DNA of 17,352 bases from Pseudomonadota bacterium (GTDB lineage: Bacteria; Desulfobacterota; Desulfobacteria; Desulfobacterales; Desulfosarcinaceae), in the NCBI GenBank assembly GCA_023435265.1, contig JAEYRZ010000072.1:1-17352 (forward strand), written 5' to 3'. The position numbers and the translations under genes are program-made. The stretch's first letter is position 1. The number at the start of each line of letters is the position of its first letter. The notes beneath the pieces are model-generated. The model searched no databases, was not told where the DNA came from, and saw only the letters and a list, made by a program, of their open reading frames with translations. Below are positions 1-7,008 of this stretch, piece by piece.

Positions 1-214
1 CCACTTCCAGCGCGACCTTCTCATTCGTGCTGTATTCGAAATAAAGATCGCTCTCTTGCGAGATCTGGAAAAGATTGAGCGAAATCTCCGATGAGGGGGT
101 GCCGGGATAGGTCGTGGCAAATGCAACGCCGGCTTCCAGGGCGCCCCGGGCAATGGCTTCGTTGCCCAGCAGCAGCATTTGAGCGCCTGGCTGGTTCAGG
201 AGGAGTTTGTGCAT
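1..214 (-). CDS. iorA: Indolepyruvate:ferredoxin oxidoreductase alpha subunit, N-terminal part (runs off the window)
   Basis: Reading the minus strand from the ATG at 214-212 gives 71 codons open to the window edge. The start is MHKLLLNQPGAQ, followed by GNEAIARGALEAGV, TTYPGTPSSEI and EYSTNEKVALEV. These are hallmark N-terminal segments of the thiamine-diphosphate/Fe-S enzyme IorA, which with IorB oxidatively decarboxylates aryl pyruvates from aromatic amino acids to aryl-acetyl-CoA and reduces ferredoxin in the cytoplasm. The shine-dalgarno AAGGA sits about 7 bases before the ATG. The TPP pyrophosphate-binding region and the C-terminal ferredoxin domain lie outside the window, so an intact gene cannot be confirmed. 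It is divergent from the ene-reductase at 447, with a 232-base shared upstream region. A related 2-oxoacid oxidoreductase alpha subunit is the only realistic alternative. Confidence 0.88.
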   Translation of the reverse strand, partial: MHKLLLNQPGAQMLLLGNEAIARGALEAGVAFATTYPGTPSSEISLNLFQISQESDLYFEYSTNEKVALEV

Positions 215-446
215 GGTCGATTCCTTCTTCAGTTTCAGAACAGCGTTCATGTAGCTCGGAGGACGCAGTCTCATCCGCTGTCATCCGCCCGAAACCATGC
301 CACGCTTTGTGCCGTTTGACAAGATTCGGGATCGCCCCTGAAGAGGGAAGCGGAGGCTCACTTTTTGGTGGTTGCATTTTCGTGCCTCCAGTTTTACACC
401 ACTGCGGTTACCGGTTTTTTCAACGACGAAGCTTCCAGGAGGCAGC
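215..446. promoter_or_regulatory. Divergent intergenic region between iorA and the ene-reductase
   Basis: These 232 bases separate two divergently read genes and must hold both promoters. A consensus-perfect TTGACA occurs at 316-321 on the plus strand, but the hexamer 17 bases downstream (TGAAGA, 339-344) is a poor -10, so I do not call it a promoter. Good ribosome binding sites lie at both ends: AAGGA before iorA on the minus strand and AGGAGG at 437-442 on the plus strand. No convincing operator palindrome was seen. Confidence 0.4.
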
Positions 447-2381
447 ATGACCGCATTCGGGTTCCTTTTCCAGCCTGTTCGGATTGCCAATATGGTGGTC
501 AAGAACCGCCTGCTCATGTCGGCGATGAGCATCAATTTCGGCGTCGATCAAAAAGGATGCGTCACGGACCAGTTGATCGGCTACATGGCGGCGCGCGCAC
601 GGGGCGGTGTGGGCATGATGCTGGTGGGCGGCGGCGGCATTCATCCCACCGGGGCCGAACTGCCGCACCTGCCGGCACTCTGGGACGATGCCTGCATTCC
701 CGGACTCCGGCGCATGGCCGAGGCGATCCGACCCCATAACAGTCGTCTCGGAATGCAGTTGATGCACGGCGGCCGCCAGTCCTATCACGACCACAAGCTC
801 GCCCCTTCGGCCATTCCCGCACCGGCCGTGGTCAAGGGCGTTCCGCGTGCGCTGACGGTCGAGGAGATCGCCATGCTGGCCGCGGCCTTCGGCGACGCCG
901 CCCGGCGCTGCCAACAGGCAGGCCTCGATTTCATCGAAATTCACGCCGCCCACGGCTACTTGATCAACCAGTTCATGTCGCCCAACGCCAATCAGCGTCA
1001 GGATCGATATGGCGGAAGTTTCGAAAACCGAACCCGTTTTCTTATGGAGCTCCTGGATGACATCCGCGCGAAATGCGGCCCCGATTTTCCCGTGGGGGTG
1101 CGCATCAACGGCGAGGATTATGTGGATAACGGGTGGACGCTTGCCGACGCGTTGCACCTCGCGCCGCTGCTCGAGCAGCGGGGTGTGGCCTATCTGCATG
1201 TCTCGGCGGGCGTCTACGGGAGCCGTCAACTGACCATCCCCTCCATGTATGTCGAGCAGGGCTGTTTCATTCACCTGGCCGAAGCGGTCAAGCAGAACGT
1301 ATCGATTCCGGTGATCGCCGTCGGCCGCATCAAACACCCCTGGATGGCCGACCGAATCATCCAGGAGGGAAAAGCCGATCTGGTCGCCCTGGGGCGTTCG
1401 CTGCTGGCCGACCCGCAGTGGCCGGCCAAGGCGCAGGCCGATGCAGTTGGCCGGATCCGGCCCTGTATCGGCTGCTGCCTGGGGTGCATTCACACCGTCC
1501 TGCAACTCGAACCGGGTGGTTGCGTGGTCAATCCGGACGTGGGACGGGAGTACCAGCTGGGCGACGATGAGGAACCTGCCGTCCGTCCCAAGAAAATCCT
1601 CGTGGTCGGCGCTGGTCCGGCCGGTCTGGCAGCGGCGCGCATGGCTGCCCTTCGCGGTCACCGCGTTTGCGTCTGCGACGGGCAGGAACGGCCCGGTGGA
1701 GCGTTGCGGCTCGCTGCGCTGCCCCCCGGTCGCAGCGAACTGAACGACGTCATCGCTTATTTCACAAATGAACTCGAGCGCCTGGAGGTGCCCATCCGCT
1801 GCGCCACGCCACTGGATGAGGCGCTGGTGCAGGCGTTCGCACCGCACGAGGTCGTTCTGGCCACCGGCAGCCTTCCGGAGACACCCTTGATCAAGGGGCT
1901 CTACAAAACGGATCTGCAGCTTTGCACGATCACCGAAGTGCTCGACGGCCAGGCTGAAACCGGATCCAGGGTGATCGTTTTGGGCGGCAATCAGGCCGGA
2001 CTGGTTCTGGCCGATCATCTGGCGGACCAGGGCAAAAGCGTCACGGTTCTGCATCGAAAAAGCCATTTCGCCGAAGAAATGTCGAGCAACGACCGGTACT
2101 ATCTGCGCGAACGGCTCAAGCGCGGCGCTGTTAAATTATATAAGGAAATCCACCTGGAACAGGTTTTGTCGAACGGCGTGCGTTTTCAAGCCGGCGACAA
2201 AACCCGGAGTCTCGAAGGATTCGATACCATCGTCCTGGCGGACACATTCGCGCCGCTGCGCGAAGCGGCCAACCTGCTTAAAAAACTGGACCTGCCGCTG
2301 CATTTCGTCGGGGATGCAAAGCAGCCGCGTCATTTGATGTATGCCATCGCCGAGGGAGAGGAAATCGGGCGGGCGCTCTGA
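447..2381 (+). CDS. Old-Yellow-Enzyme-type NAD(P)H:flavin oxidoreductase with Fe-S cluster (2,4-dienoyl-CoA/2-enoate reductase family)
   Basis: This 644-residue protein has the three-domain plan of FadH, BaiCD/BaiH and clostridial 2-enoate reductases. Residues about 5-335 are a FMN TIM barrel with MQLMHGGRQ, HAAHGYLINQF (166-176) and a DRYGGSFENR segment. Cysteines 340, 343, 347 and 359 (CIGCCLGC then C 12 further on) are the expected [4Fe-4S] ligands. Residues about 383-420 are an ADP-binding fold (VVGAGPAGLAAA). A second nucleotide fold begins near 507, with GGNQAG in place of the usual GxGxxG. The C-terminus FVGDAKQPRHLMYAIAEGEEIGRAL-type end (seen at 620-644) is typical of the FAD domain. 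The family reduces activated C=C bonds of enoyl-CoA or enoates in the cytoplasm; the substrate here is unknown. I chose ATG 447 because AGGAGG lies 4 bases before it. The open frame extends back to 372 without a better start. Length is usual for the family. Confidence 0.9.
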   Translation: MTAFGFLFQPVRIANMVVKNRLLMSAMSINFGVDQKGCVTDQLIGYMAARARGGVGMMLVGGGGIHPTGAELPHLPALWDDACIPGLRRMAEAIRPHNSRLGMQLMHGGRQSYHDHKLAPSAIPAPAVVKGVPRALTVEEIAMLAAAFGDAARRCQQAGLDFIEIHAAHGYLINQFMSPNANQRQDRYGGSFENRTRFLMELLDDIRAKCGPDFPVGVRINGEDYVDNGWTLADALHLAPLLEQRGVAYLHVSAGVYGSRQLTIPSMYVEQGCFIHLAEAVKQNVSIPVIAVGRIKHPWMADRIIQEGKADLVALGRSLLADPQWPAKAQADAVGRIRPCIGCCLGCIHTVLQLEPGGCVVNPDVGREYQLGDDEEPAVRPKKILVVGAGPAGLAAARMAALRGHRVCVCDGQERPGGALRLAALPPGRSELNDVIAYFTNELERLEVPIRCATPLDEALVQAFAPHEVVLATGSLPETPLIKGLYKTDLQLCTITEVLDGQAETGSRVIVLGGNQAGLVLADHLADQGKSVTVLHRKSHFAEEMSSNDRYYLRERLKRGAVKLYKEIHLEQVLSNGVRFQAGDKTRSLEGFDTIVLADTFAPLREAANLLKKLDLPLHFVGDAKQPRHLMYAIAEGEEIGRAL

Positions 2382-2400
2382 TCTTCAACCTGGCAATCAT

Positions 2401-3549
2401 TCATCGGTCTGTCGGCTGAATCAGCAGAAGTCGGTCCCCCGAGACCATCTGACCAACCGCCAGGCACTCGAGCCCAAACGGCAGATAGCCGCCGTAGCCC
2501 AGAATCGGCATGGCGAACAAGCGGAATCGATCCACATAAGGGACGGCATATTCCCAGCGCGCCAGACTGTGTATATTCCAGAGCTCCCAGAAAAAGCCGC
2601 AGATCAGGGCGGCCGCTGCCGCAGCGACGATCGGGCGCCAGTCGCCGCGGCGCAGGGGGGTGAACAGGGTGCAACGCCCGCTCAGCCGCTGCAATCCCGT
2701 AAGGATCAGAAGCGGCGCAAACCAGACCGTGGAGAACAGCGGATCGGGGAAAATCCCCAGCAGCGTCAACGCCGCCGCAGCCAGGAGCAGCATGATGCAG
2801 GCGGCAATGCCCGAGTCCAAGGCTTTCGACACGGTAAGCCTCTTCAAACCCGGATTGAGAACGGCGAAGGTCAGCAGAAGGCGGTACGTACTCAGCACCG
2901 CCGGCAGCACGGTGGCAAACGCCAGCGACGCCAGCAGGAAATATGAACCGGCGCTGAAATCCGACACGCCGACGTAATGCCAGTTCTGCATGAAGCGGTT
3001 CAGGTATTCGAAGAACCACCAGAAAAGCGCGCTTGCCGCAAAGAGGACGGCAAAACGGCGCGGATGATCGGTCAACAGGGATCGGCCGCTGCGGCGGATG
3101 CACCAGGCATTCACGGCCAGGATGTACCCGCTCCAGGGCAGACAATAGGTTTGCGCTTGAATGGGACGCAGCCATTCAAGGCGGGTCCAGGCGACATACC
3201 AGCCGAAGAGCATCAACATCACCCCGGCCCACCCCCAGAATGGAAACCCATGCGCCTGGGGAGAAGGCAGCGGTTTGCGGCTGTGCGCACGCGCAAGCAG
3301 AACGCCCAGCCCGACAACCAGCGACAGGTCGATCAGCGTGAAAAGGGCGAAGATCCATCCTGAAAAAGGCGCTGGGTGGATATAGCGCGTTACGGGCGGG
3401 AATTCGAGATAGCGTTGCAGCGGTCGTCCGGCCAGCAGGATTCCGGTGGCCGGCAAGCCCAGCAGCATCAGCGCGGCCACCCCCCAGAACATCGGCGTTC
3501 GGTTCAATCCGGGAATCACAGGGGGCCTGCGGCAGTCCTGGGTATCCAC
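2401..3549 (-). CDS. Polytopic membrane protein, about 10 TM, unknown function, coupled to ThiF-like gene
   Basis: I do not recognise this 382-residue protein by name. Hydrophobic stretches at about 20-41, 62-85, 102-121, 138-150, 164-181, 201-221, 245-265, 270-288, 306-322 and 345-368 suggest roughly ten membrane segments. Two segments share a motif: E181-x2-N184-x5-W190-x-Y192 and E322-x2-N325-x6-W332-x-Y334, which suggests an internal duplication. The second is followed by PILGYGGYLPFGLE (348-361). Glutamate-bearing helices with a GYLPFGLE-like segment recall carotenoid/lycopene-cyclase-type integral membrane enzymes, but this is only an impression. The start is GTG at 3549, directly abutting the TAA of the upstream ThiF-like gene (TAAGTG), so translation is probably coupled. 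The ribosome binding site is weak, and a later start (the Met at residue 20) cannot be excluded. It is the last gene of the 4643-2401 unit. Confidence 0.75.
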   Translation of the reverse strand: MDTQDCRRPPVIPGLNRTPMFWGVAALMLLGLPATGILLAGRPLQRYLEFPPVTRYIHPAPFSGWIFALFTLIDLSLVVGLGVLLARAHSRKPLPSPQAHGFPFWGWAGVMLMLFGWYVAWTRLEWLRPIQAQTYCLPWSGYILAVNAWCIRRSGRSLLTDHPRRFAVLFAASALFWWFFEYLNRFMQNWHYVGVSDFSAGSYFLLASLAFATVLPAVLSTYRLLLTFAVLNPGLKRLTVSKALDSGIAACIMLLLAAAALTLLGIFPDPLFSTVWFAPLLILTGLQRLSGRCTLFTPLRRGDWRPIVAAAAAALICGFFWELWNIHSLARWEYAVPYVDRFRLFAMPILGYGGYLPFGLECLAVGQMVSGDRLLLIQPTDR

Positions 3550-4413
3550 TTAGACCAGCTGCAGCAATTCGAAGCGGTTTTCGTCCAAGTCGACATAGAG
3601 CATGCGGTTGCGCAGCAGGGCCTCGGTTTTGCCGAGAACCAGTGCCAGGGCCGCTGCGCTTTCCAGAGCGGCGATCGCGTAGACCGCCTGGGGCAGGCAC
3701 CCCAGCGTTGCTTCGACGCCCCGGGTCCGCTGCAGTCTTTCGCGGGCCCCGTAAATCAGCGACAAACCTTCATCATCCGGGAATATGGTGGTGACGTGCC
3801 CGGTCAGGCCGGCCACGGCCGCCGACACCATCGGCAGGCGGGCCTGCTTGGCCGCAGTCTCCAGGTTGAAGCGCGTGGCGATGTCGTCCAGGCAGTCGAT
3901 GACCACCTGGGATGCACCGATCATGCGGGATGCATTTTCCGGAGTGAGCGCGAGATCGAAAATGGTCACCTCCACAGAGCCATTGATGGCGCGCACGCGC
4001 TCGCGGGCGGCTTTTGCCTTGGAGTACCCCAGCCCCTCCTCGGTGCTGAGCAGCTGGCGGTTGAGATTGTGATCTTCAAAGATGTCGCCGTCGATCAGAT
4101 CCAGGGCGCCGACTCCGGCCCGCGCCAGAATTTCGAGCACTGTACCCCCCAGGCCGCCCAGCCCCACGACGGCCATGTGCGACTTGAGCAGCCGGACCTG
4201 GTCGTCCGGGGAATAGGATTGCAGGTTGCGCAGATAGCGCAGGGGGATGACATCATGCTCCAGGGCCAGGACCTCGATGCTCTTGGCCGCCACCCCGTTC
4301 TGTGAGGCCAACTGTTCGACCTGCGCCACCGACAGCGTCTGCACCGAAGTCCCATCGGGCATTTGCCTGGAGTCGGACTGATCCCGAATGGCCTGAACGA
4401 TTCGCGCGTACAT
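3550..4413 (-). CDS. ThiF/MoeB/HesA-family adenylyltransferase (E1-like sulfur-carrier activating enzyme)
   Basis: This 287-residue cytoplasmic protein carries the E1-like Rossmann domain: VGLGGLGG (83-90), then D108-G-D110 and NLNRQ (116-120), lysines 132/134, and the DCLDD segment (173-177) that usually places a Mg2+-binding aspartate. The family adenylates the C-terminal glycine of a MoaD/ThiS-type carrier, so the carrier gene immediately upstream is the obvious partner. Differences from E. coli MoeB and ThiF are visible. There is a roughly 70-residue N-terminal extension, no pair of CxxC zinc motifs, and the only cysteine late in the sequence is C239 in TLGCLPQ. Sulfur transfer chemistry may therefore differ or be absent. 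I chose ATG 4413, two bases after the carrier TGA, with AGGAGG 9 bases upstream. An in-frame TTG at 4419 would overlap the carrier stop. Cofactor pathway (molybdenum/tungsten, thiamine or other) cannot be decided. Confidence 0.85.
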   Translation of the reverse strand: MYARIVQAIRDQSDSRQMPDGTSVQTLSVAQVEQLASQNGVAAKSIEVLALEHDVIPLRYLRNLQSYSPDDQVRLLKSHMAVVGLGGLGGTVLEILARAGVGALDLIDGDIFEDHNLNRQLLSTEEGLGYSKAKAARERVRAINGSVEVTIFDLALTPENASRMIGASQVVIDCLDDIATRFNLETAAKQARLPMVSAAVAGLTGHVTTIFPDDEGLSLIYGARERLQRTRGVEATLGCLPQAVYAIAALESAAALALVLGKTEALLRNRMLYVDLDENRFELLQLV

Positions 4414-4415
4414 CC

Positions 4416-4643
4416 TCAACCCCCTCCTACCGGAGGAAAAATTCCCACCCGTTCGCCTCCGTGCAAAACCGTTTCAAGCCCGGTACGCACGCCGTTGACG
4501 AATATCAGCTTGGCTTCGTCCGGAGGCAATTGCAGCTGCTCGAGAAGCTGCCGGATCGTCATGCCGTTCGGGATCGGGTAGCGCTCGGCGCCTGCCGGCA
4601 TCCTGGCCGCCAATGTGGCGAAAAGCCTGAGTTCGATCTCCAT
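4416..4643 (-). CDS. MoaD/ThiS-family beta-grasp sulfur carrier protein
   Basis: This 75-residue protein begins MEIELRLFATLAARMP, contains a central LIFVNGVRTGLETVL segment and ends in GERVGIFPPVGGG. That matches a ubiquitin-like beta-grasp carrier whose C-terminal Gly-Gly is adenylated and thiocarboxylated. The opening ELRLFATLA and the IFPPV..G ending are typical of MoaD-like rather than classical ThiS proteins. ATG 4643 has GGGAG 4 bases upstream and a promoter at 4680-4708. The next gene, a ThiF-like activating enzyme, starts 2 bases after its stop, so the two are almost certainly a functional pair. The final extra glycine (GGG) is a small oddity. In related anaerobes such pairs serve molybdopterin or tungstopterin enzymes, but no such enzyme is in the window. 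Confidence 0.85.
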   Translation of the reverse strand: MEIELRLFATLAARMPAGAERYPIPNGMTIRQLLEQLQLPPDEAKLIFVNGVRTGLETVLHGGERVGIFPPVGGG

Positions 4644-4679
4644 GCCGCTCCCTGTCGTTCGTCCGATCTCTTGGAATCA

Positions 4680-4708
4680 AGACTAAAGAGCCCGCTCCGG
4701 AATGTCAA
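4680..4708 (-). promoter_or_regulatory. Sigma70-type promoter of the moaD-thiF-membrane protein unit
   Basis: On the minus strand a consensus TTGACA (4708-4703) is followed after exactly 17 bases by TAGTCT (4685-4680), which keeps the first T, second A and last T of a -10 box. It sits about 37 bases before the carrier ATG, a sensible leader length, and points into the operon. Confidence 0.55.
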
Positions 4709-4788
4709 TAATTGCAGCCGGGCATTGCCGGCACGGTTGTCATCTTCGGCTTTTTATGCCATTACCCGTCCGGCGCTAAACACTTCGA

Positions 4789-5715
4789 ATGATATTGCCG
4801 ATGTCCATCGTAGCGACGATCGTTCCTATTTTCCTGGTGGTGATTCTCGGATGGGGCGTACAGCGCCTGGGTTTTATCCCGTTCAGCTTTCTGGGACCGG
4901 CCAATCGCCTCGTTTACTATGTCGCCATTCCGGCGATGATTTTTCAGTCCACATCCAAAGCCGAGCTGAGGGAATTCGATGTGCGCATGGTCGCCCTGAC
5001 GGTGGCGGCGGCGGCGGCCTGCTACGCCGGGGCCTGGTTGTTCTGCCGTCTGCAAGGCATTGAAAACAGCCGGGCCGGCAGTTTCATCCAGAGCGCAGGC
5101 CACGGCAACTTGGGATATATCGGTCTGGCCGTCGCTTTTTATTACCTGGGCGATATCGGTCTGATCCATGCCAGCGTGGTGGCCGGTTTCGTGATGATCC
5201 TGCAGAACTTTCTTTCGGTGGTGGCCCTGCAGGCCTTTTCGCCGCAGCATCAAGGGCTGCGGAGGGTGTTCTGGACAAAAGTGGTGGGAAACCCGACCAT
5301 CCTGGCGGTCATGGCCGGGATGTCCGTTTCGTTCACCAACCTTCCGGTACCGTTGATCATCGAACGGACCCTCAAGATTATCAGCGGAATGGCGCTGCCC
5401 ACGGCTCTGCTGATCATCGGCGCTTCTCTCTCCCTGGATCGCATCCGCGCGCGGGTACGCCTGGTCTTCTGGGCCGGGACCTTCAAGCTCATGCTGCTGC
5501 CTGGAATGGGTTTGCTCTTTTATCACTTTAGCGGTATTGGCAGCGATGCCTTTTTGCCCGGCTTGATCCTGCTGGCATCGCCCACCGCCACGACTTCCTA
5601 CGTCATGGCCCGCGAAATGGGCGGCGATCACGACCTGGCAGTCGCCACTATATCGGCCAGTACACTGGCCTCGGCCGCCACATTTATTCTATGGTTGAAG
5701 ATTGCCGCACTATGA
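4789..5715 (+). CDS. AEC (auxin efflux carrier) family transporter
   Basis: This 308-residue, highly hydrophobic protein starts with a VATIVPIFLVVILGWG helix and continues with LGPANRLVYYVAIPAMIFQS and SAGHGNLGYIGLAVAFYYLG. It later has KIISGMALPTALLIIGASLS and the conserved late helix ILLASPTATTSYVMAREMGGD. These are the classic AEC/MdcF-type permease signatures, with two five-helix halves (about 10 TM). Characterised bacterial members export or import small organic acids such as malonate or malate. The substrate here is not predictable. The start could be ATG 4789 or ATG 4801; neither has a strong ribosome binding site. It is divergent from the sulfur-carrier operon, and its stop overlaps the convergent 71-residue gene by 6 bases. 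Confidence 0.87.
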   Translation: MILPMSIVATIVPIFLVVILGWGVQRLGFIPFSFLGPANRLVYYVAIPAMIFQSTSKAELREFDVRMVALTVAAAAACYAGAWLFCRLQGIENSRAGSFIQSAGHGNLGYIGLAVAFYYLGDIGLIHASVVAGFVMILQNFLSVVALQAFSPQHQGLRRVFWTKVVGNPTILAVMAGMSVSFTNLPVPLIIERTLKIISGMALPTALLIIGASLSLDRIRARVRLVFWAGTFKLMLLPGMGLLFYHFSGIGSDAFLPGLILLASPTATTSYVMAREMGGDHDLAVATISASTLASAATFILWLKIAAL

Positions 5716-5925
5716 ACGCGGCATTTTCGGTGCTTTGGGTGATCGCAGGCCCTCGGCGGATTTAGGTTCAAAGTGCAGGCAGGGCATGCCTGAGCTCTGC
5801 CTGACCACTGCGCTCGGCAGGCCGGCGCTCTTGAAACGCAGCATGCGGCAGCCATGCGGCCTTTGGGCTTCCCAGGTGATGTAATAATGGCTGCATTGCC
5901 TGCAGTTGACGCGCTTCGCATTCAT
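5710..5925 (-). CDS. Small four-cysteine conserved protein (possible metal-binding knuckle)
   Basis: The 71-residue product begins MNAKRVNCRQCSHYYITWE and has cysteines at 8, 11, 26 and 49 in a CxxC-x14-C-x22-C spacing. Around them are HYYITWE, PHGCRMLRFKS and SSGMPCLHFEPK. The cysteine pattern plus aromatic core suggests a small zinc- or iron-binding fold. I believe similar short proteins occur widely in anaerobic deltaproteobacteria and Firmicutes, but I assign no function. The longer open frame reaching back to 6078 looks non-conserved, so ATG 5925 is preferred; its ribosome binding site (CAGG about 8 bases away) is modest. The last 6 bases overlap the end of the convergent AEC gene, and the last roughly 15 residues are basic and probably disordered. 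Confidence 0.65.
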   Translation of the reverse strand: MNAKRVNCRQCSHYYITWEAQRPHGCRMLRFKSAGLPSAVVRQSSGMPCLHFEPKSAEGLRSPKAPKMPRS

Positions 5926-6059
5926 CGGATAACCTGCCTGAGCGGGATCTGACTCAGCATACTGCGCCCGGTATGGGAAGGCAAGCCTCGCCAATTCACC
6001 GTGAAGGCTTATGTTGGACCGGCCTGCGATCGCAATGCAAGACAACGAAAGGGATGGAC

Positions 6060-7004
6060 ATGCAGTTGCCCTTTTCAAAAGCCCTTGTGACCGGCGGGGC
6101 CGGGTTTATCGGCTCCCACCTGGTGGATGAACTCGTCCGGCAGGGGTGCCGGGTGACAGTTCTGGATAATCTGTCCGGCGGACACCTGCGCAACCTGGAA
6201 GCCGCGGCGTCCCGAATCAATTTCATACAAGGCGACATCCGCGACCTGGAATCCGTCGTTCGGGCATCTGAGGGTTGCGAAGCGGTTTTTCATCAGGCCG
6301 CAGTTGTTTCGGTCACCAAGACCGTCGAGGACCCGCTCGAGTCGGCGCAGGTCAACGAAATCGGCACCCTCAACGTACTCGAGGCCGCGCGGCGCAGTGG
6401 CGTCTCCCGCATTGTGCTGGCCAGTTCCAGTGCGGTTTACGGCGATGACCCGCGGTTGCCGAAAACCGAAACCATGACCCCCGGTCCGTTGAGCCCCTAT
6501 GCCGTGCAGAAGCTCAGCAACGAATACTACGCACGCCTCTATCATCGCCTTTACGGCCTGCCGGCAGCCTGTCTGCGCTATTTCAACGTTTTCGGCCCGC
6601 GCCAGGATCCCTCATCCCCGTATTCAGGCGTGATTTCCATTTTCATGACCCGCGCCAGCCAGAATCGCGCGCCGGCGATCTATGGAGATGGCCGCCAAAC
6701 CCGCGATTTCGTTTTCGTGGGCGATGTGGTCAGGGCCAATTTGCTCGCCGCGAGCCGGGCGGCCGCCGTTGGCGAGGTCTTCAATATCGGTACGGGGCGG
6801 GTGATTGCGATCGATGCATTGTGGCAAAGCATCGCGCGAATCGGTGGCTGTCGGGTCTCCGCCGAATACCGCGAACCGCGTCCCGGTGATATCATGCACT
6901 CACGGGCCGACATCGAGAAGGCGCGTCAACACCTCGGATTTGAACCGAAAATGTCCTTGGAAGAGGGTCTGGAACGCACTTATACCTGGTATCAACAGGG
7001 ATGA
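6060..7004 (+). CDS. NAD-dependent sugar-nucleotide epimerase/dehydratase (extended SDR, GalE/WbpP-like)
   Basis: This 314-residue protein shows the full extended-SDR set: TGGAGFIGSHL (11-21) for NAD binding, LDNLSGG (35-41), GDIRD (58-62), SSSAVYG (122-128), and the catalytic YxxxK as Y147-AVQ-K151. It also has YFNVFGPRQDP (174-184), GDGRQTRDFVFVGDV (209-223) and REPRPGDI (271-278). These patterns fit UDP-hexose or UDP-N-acetylhexosamine 4-epimerases of the WbpP/Gne/GalE type, which supply precursors for LPS, capsule or glycoprotein in the cytoplasm. Exact sugar specificity cannot be read. I prefer ATG 6060 because AAGGG lies about 6 bases before it; ATG 6054 is possible (2 residues longer). 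The EamA permease begins 4 bases after its stop, indicating an operon. Confidence 0.9.
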   Translation: MQLPFSKALVTGGAGFIGSHLVDELVRQGCRVTVLDNLSGGHLRNLEAAASRINFIQGDIRDLESVVRASEGCEAVFHQAAVVSVTKTVEDPLESAQVNEIGTLNVLEAARRSGVSRIVLASSSAVYGDDPRLPKTETMTPGPLSPYAVQKLSNEYYARLYHRLYGLPAACLRYFNVFGPRQDPSSPYSGVISIFMTRASQNRAPAIYGDGRQTRDFVFVGDVVRANLLAASRAAAVGEVFNIGTGRVIAIDALWQSIARIGGCRVSAEYREPRPGDIMHSRADIEKARQHLGFEPKMSLEEGLERTYTWYQQG

Positions 7005-7008
7005 CGAT

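Noticed and set aside
316..344. TTGACA promoter candidate for the ene-reductase
   Set aside because: The hexamer at the correct 17-base spacing, TGAAGA, matches a -10 box at only two positions.
420..2066. Long minus-strand open frame (548 codons) opposite the ene-reductase
   Set aside because: It is antisense to a clearly coding gene with intact flavin, Fe-S and nucleotide motifs; its translation has no recognisable domain and reflects GC-rich codon bias.
3376..4305. Plus-strand open frame (309 codons) opposite the ThiF-like gene
   Set aside because: Antisense shadow; the minus strand carries clear E1 motifs and operon-type junctions.
4714..4731. GCCGG...CCGGC short dyad upstream of the AEC gene
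   Set aside because: Only 5 pairs in GC-rich sequence, with no positional meaning.
4762..5631. Minus-strand open frame (289 codons) opposite the AEC transporter
   Set aside because: Glutamine/histidine-rich translation typical of the complement of a hydrophobic membrane-protein gene.
6805..7008. N-terminal extension of the EamA permease back to 6805
   Set aside because: It overlaps the conserved C-terminus of the epimerase in another frame; ATG 7009 gives a normal first transmembrane helix.
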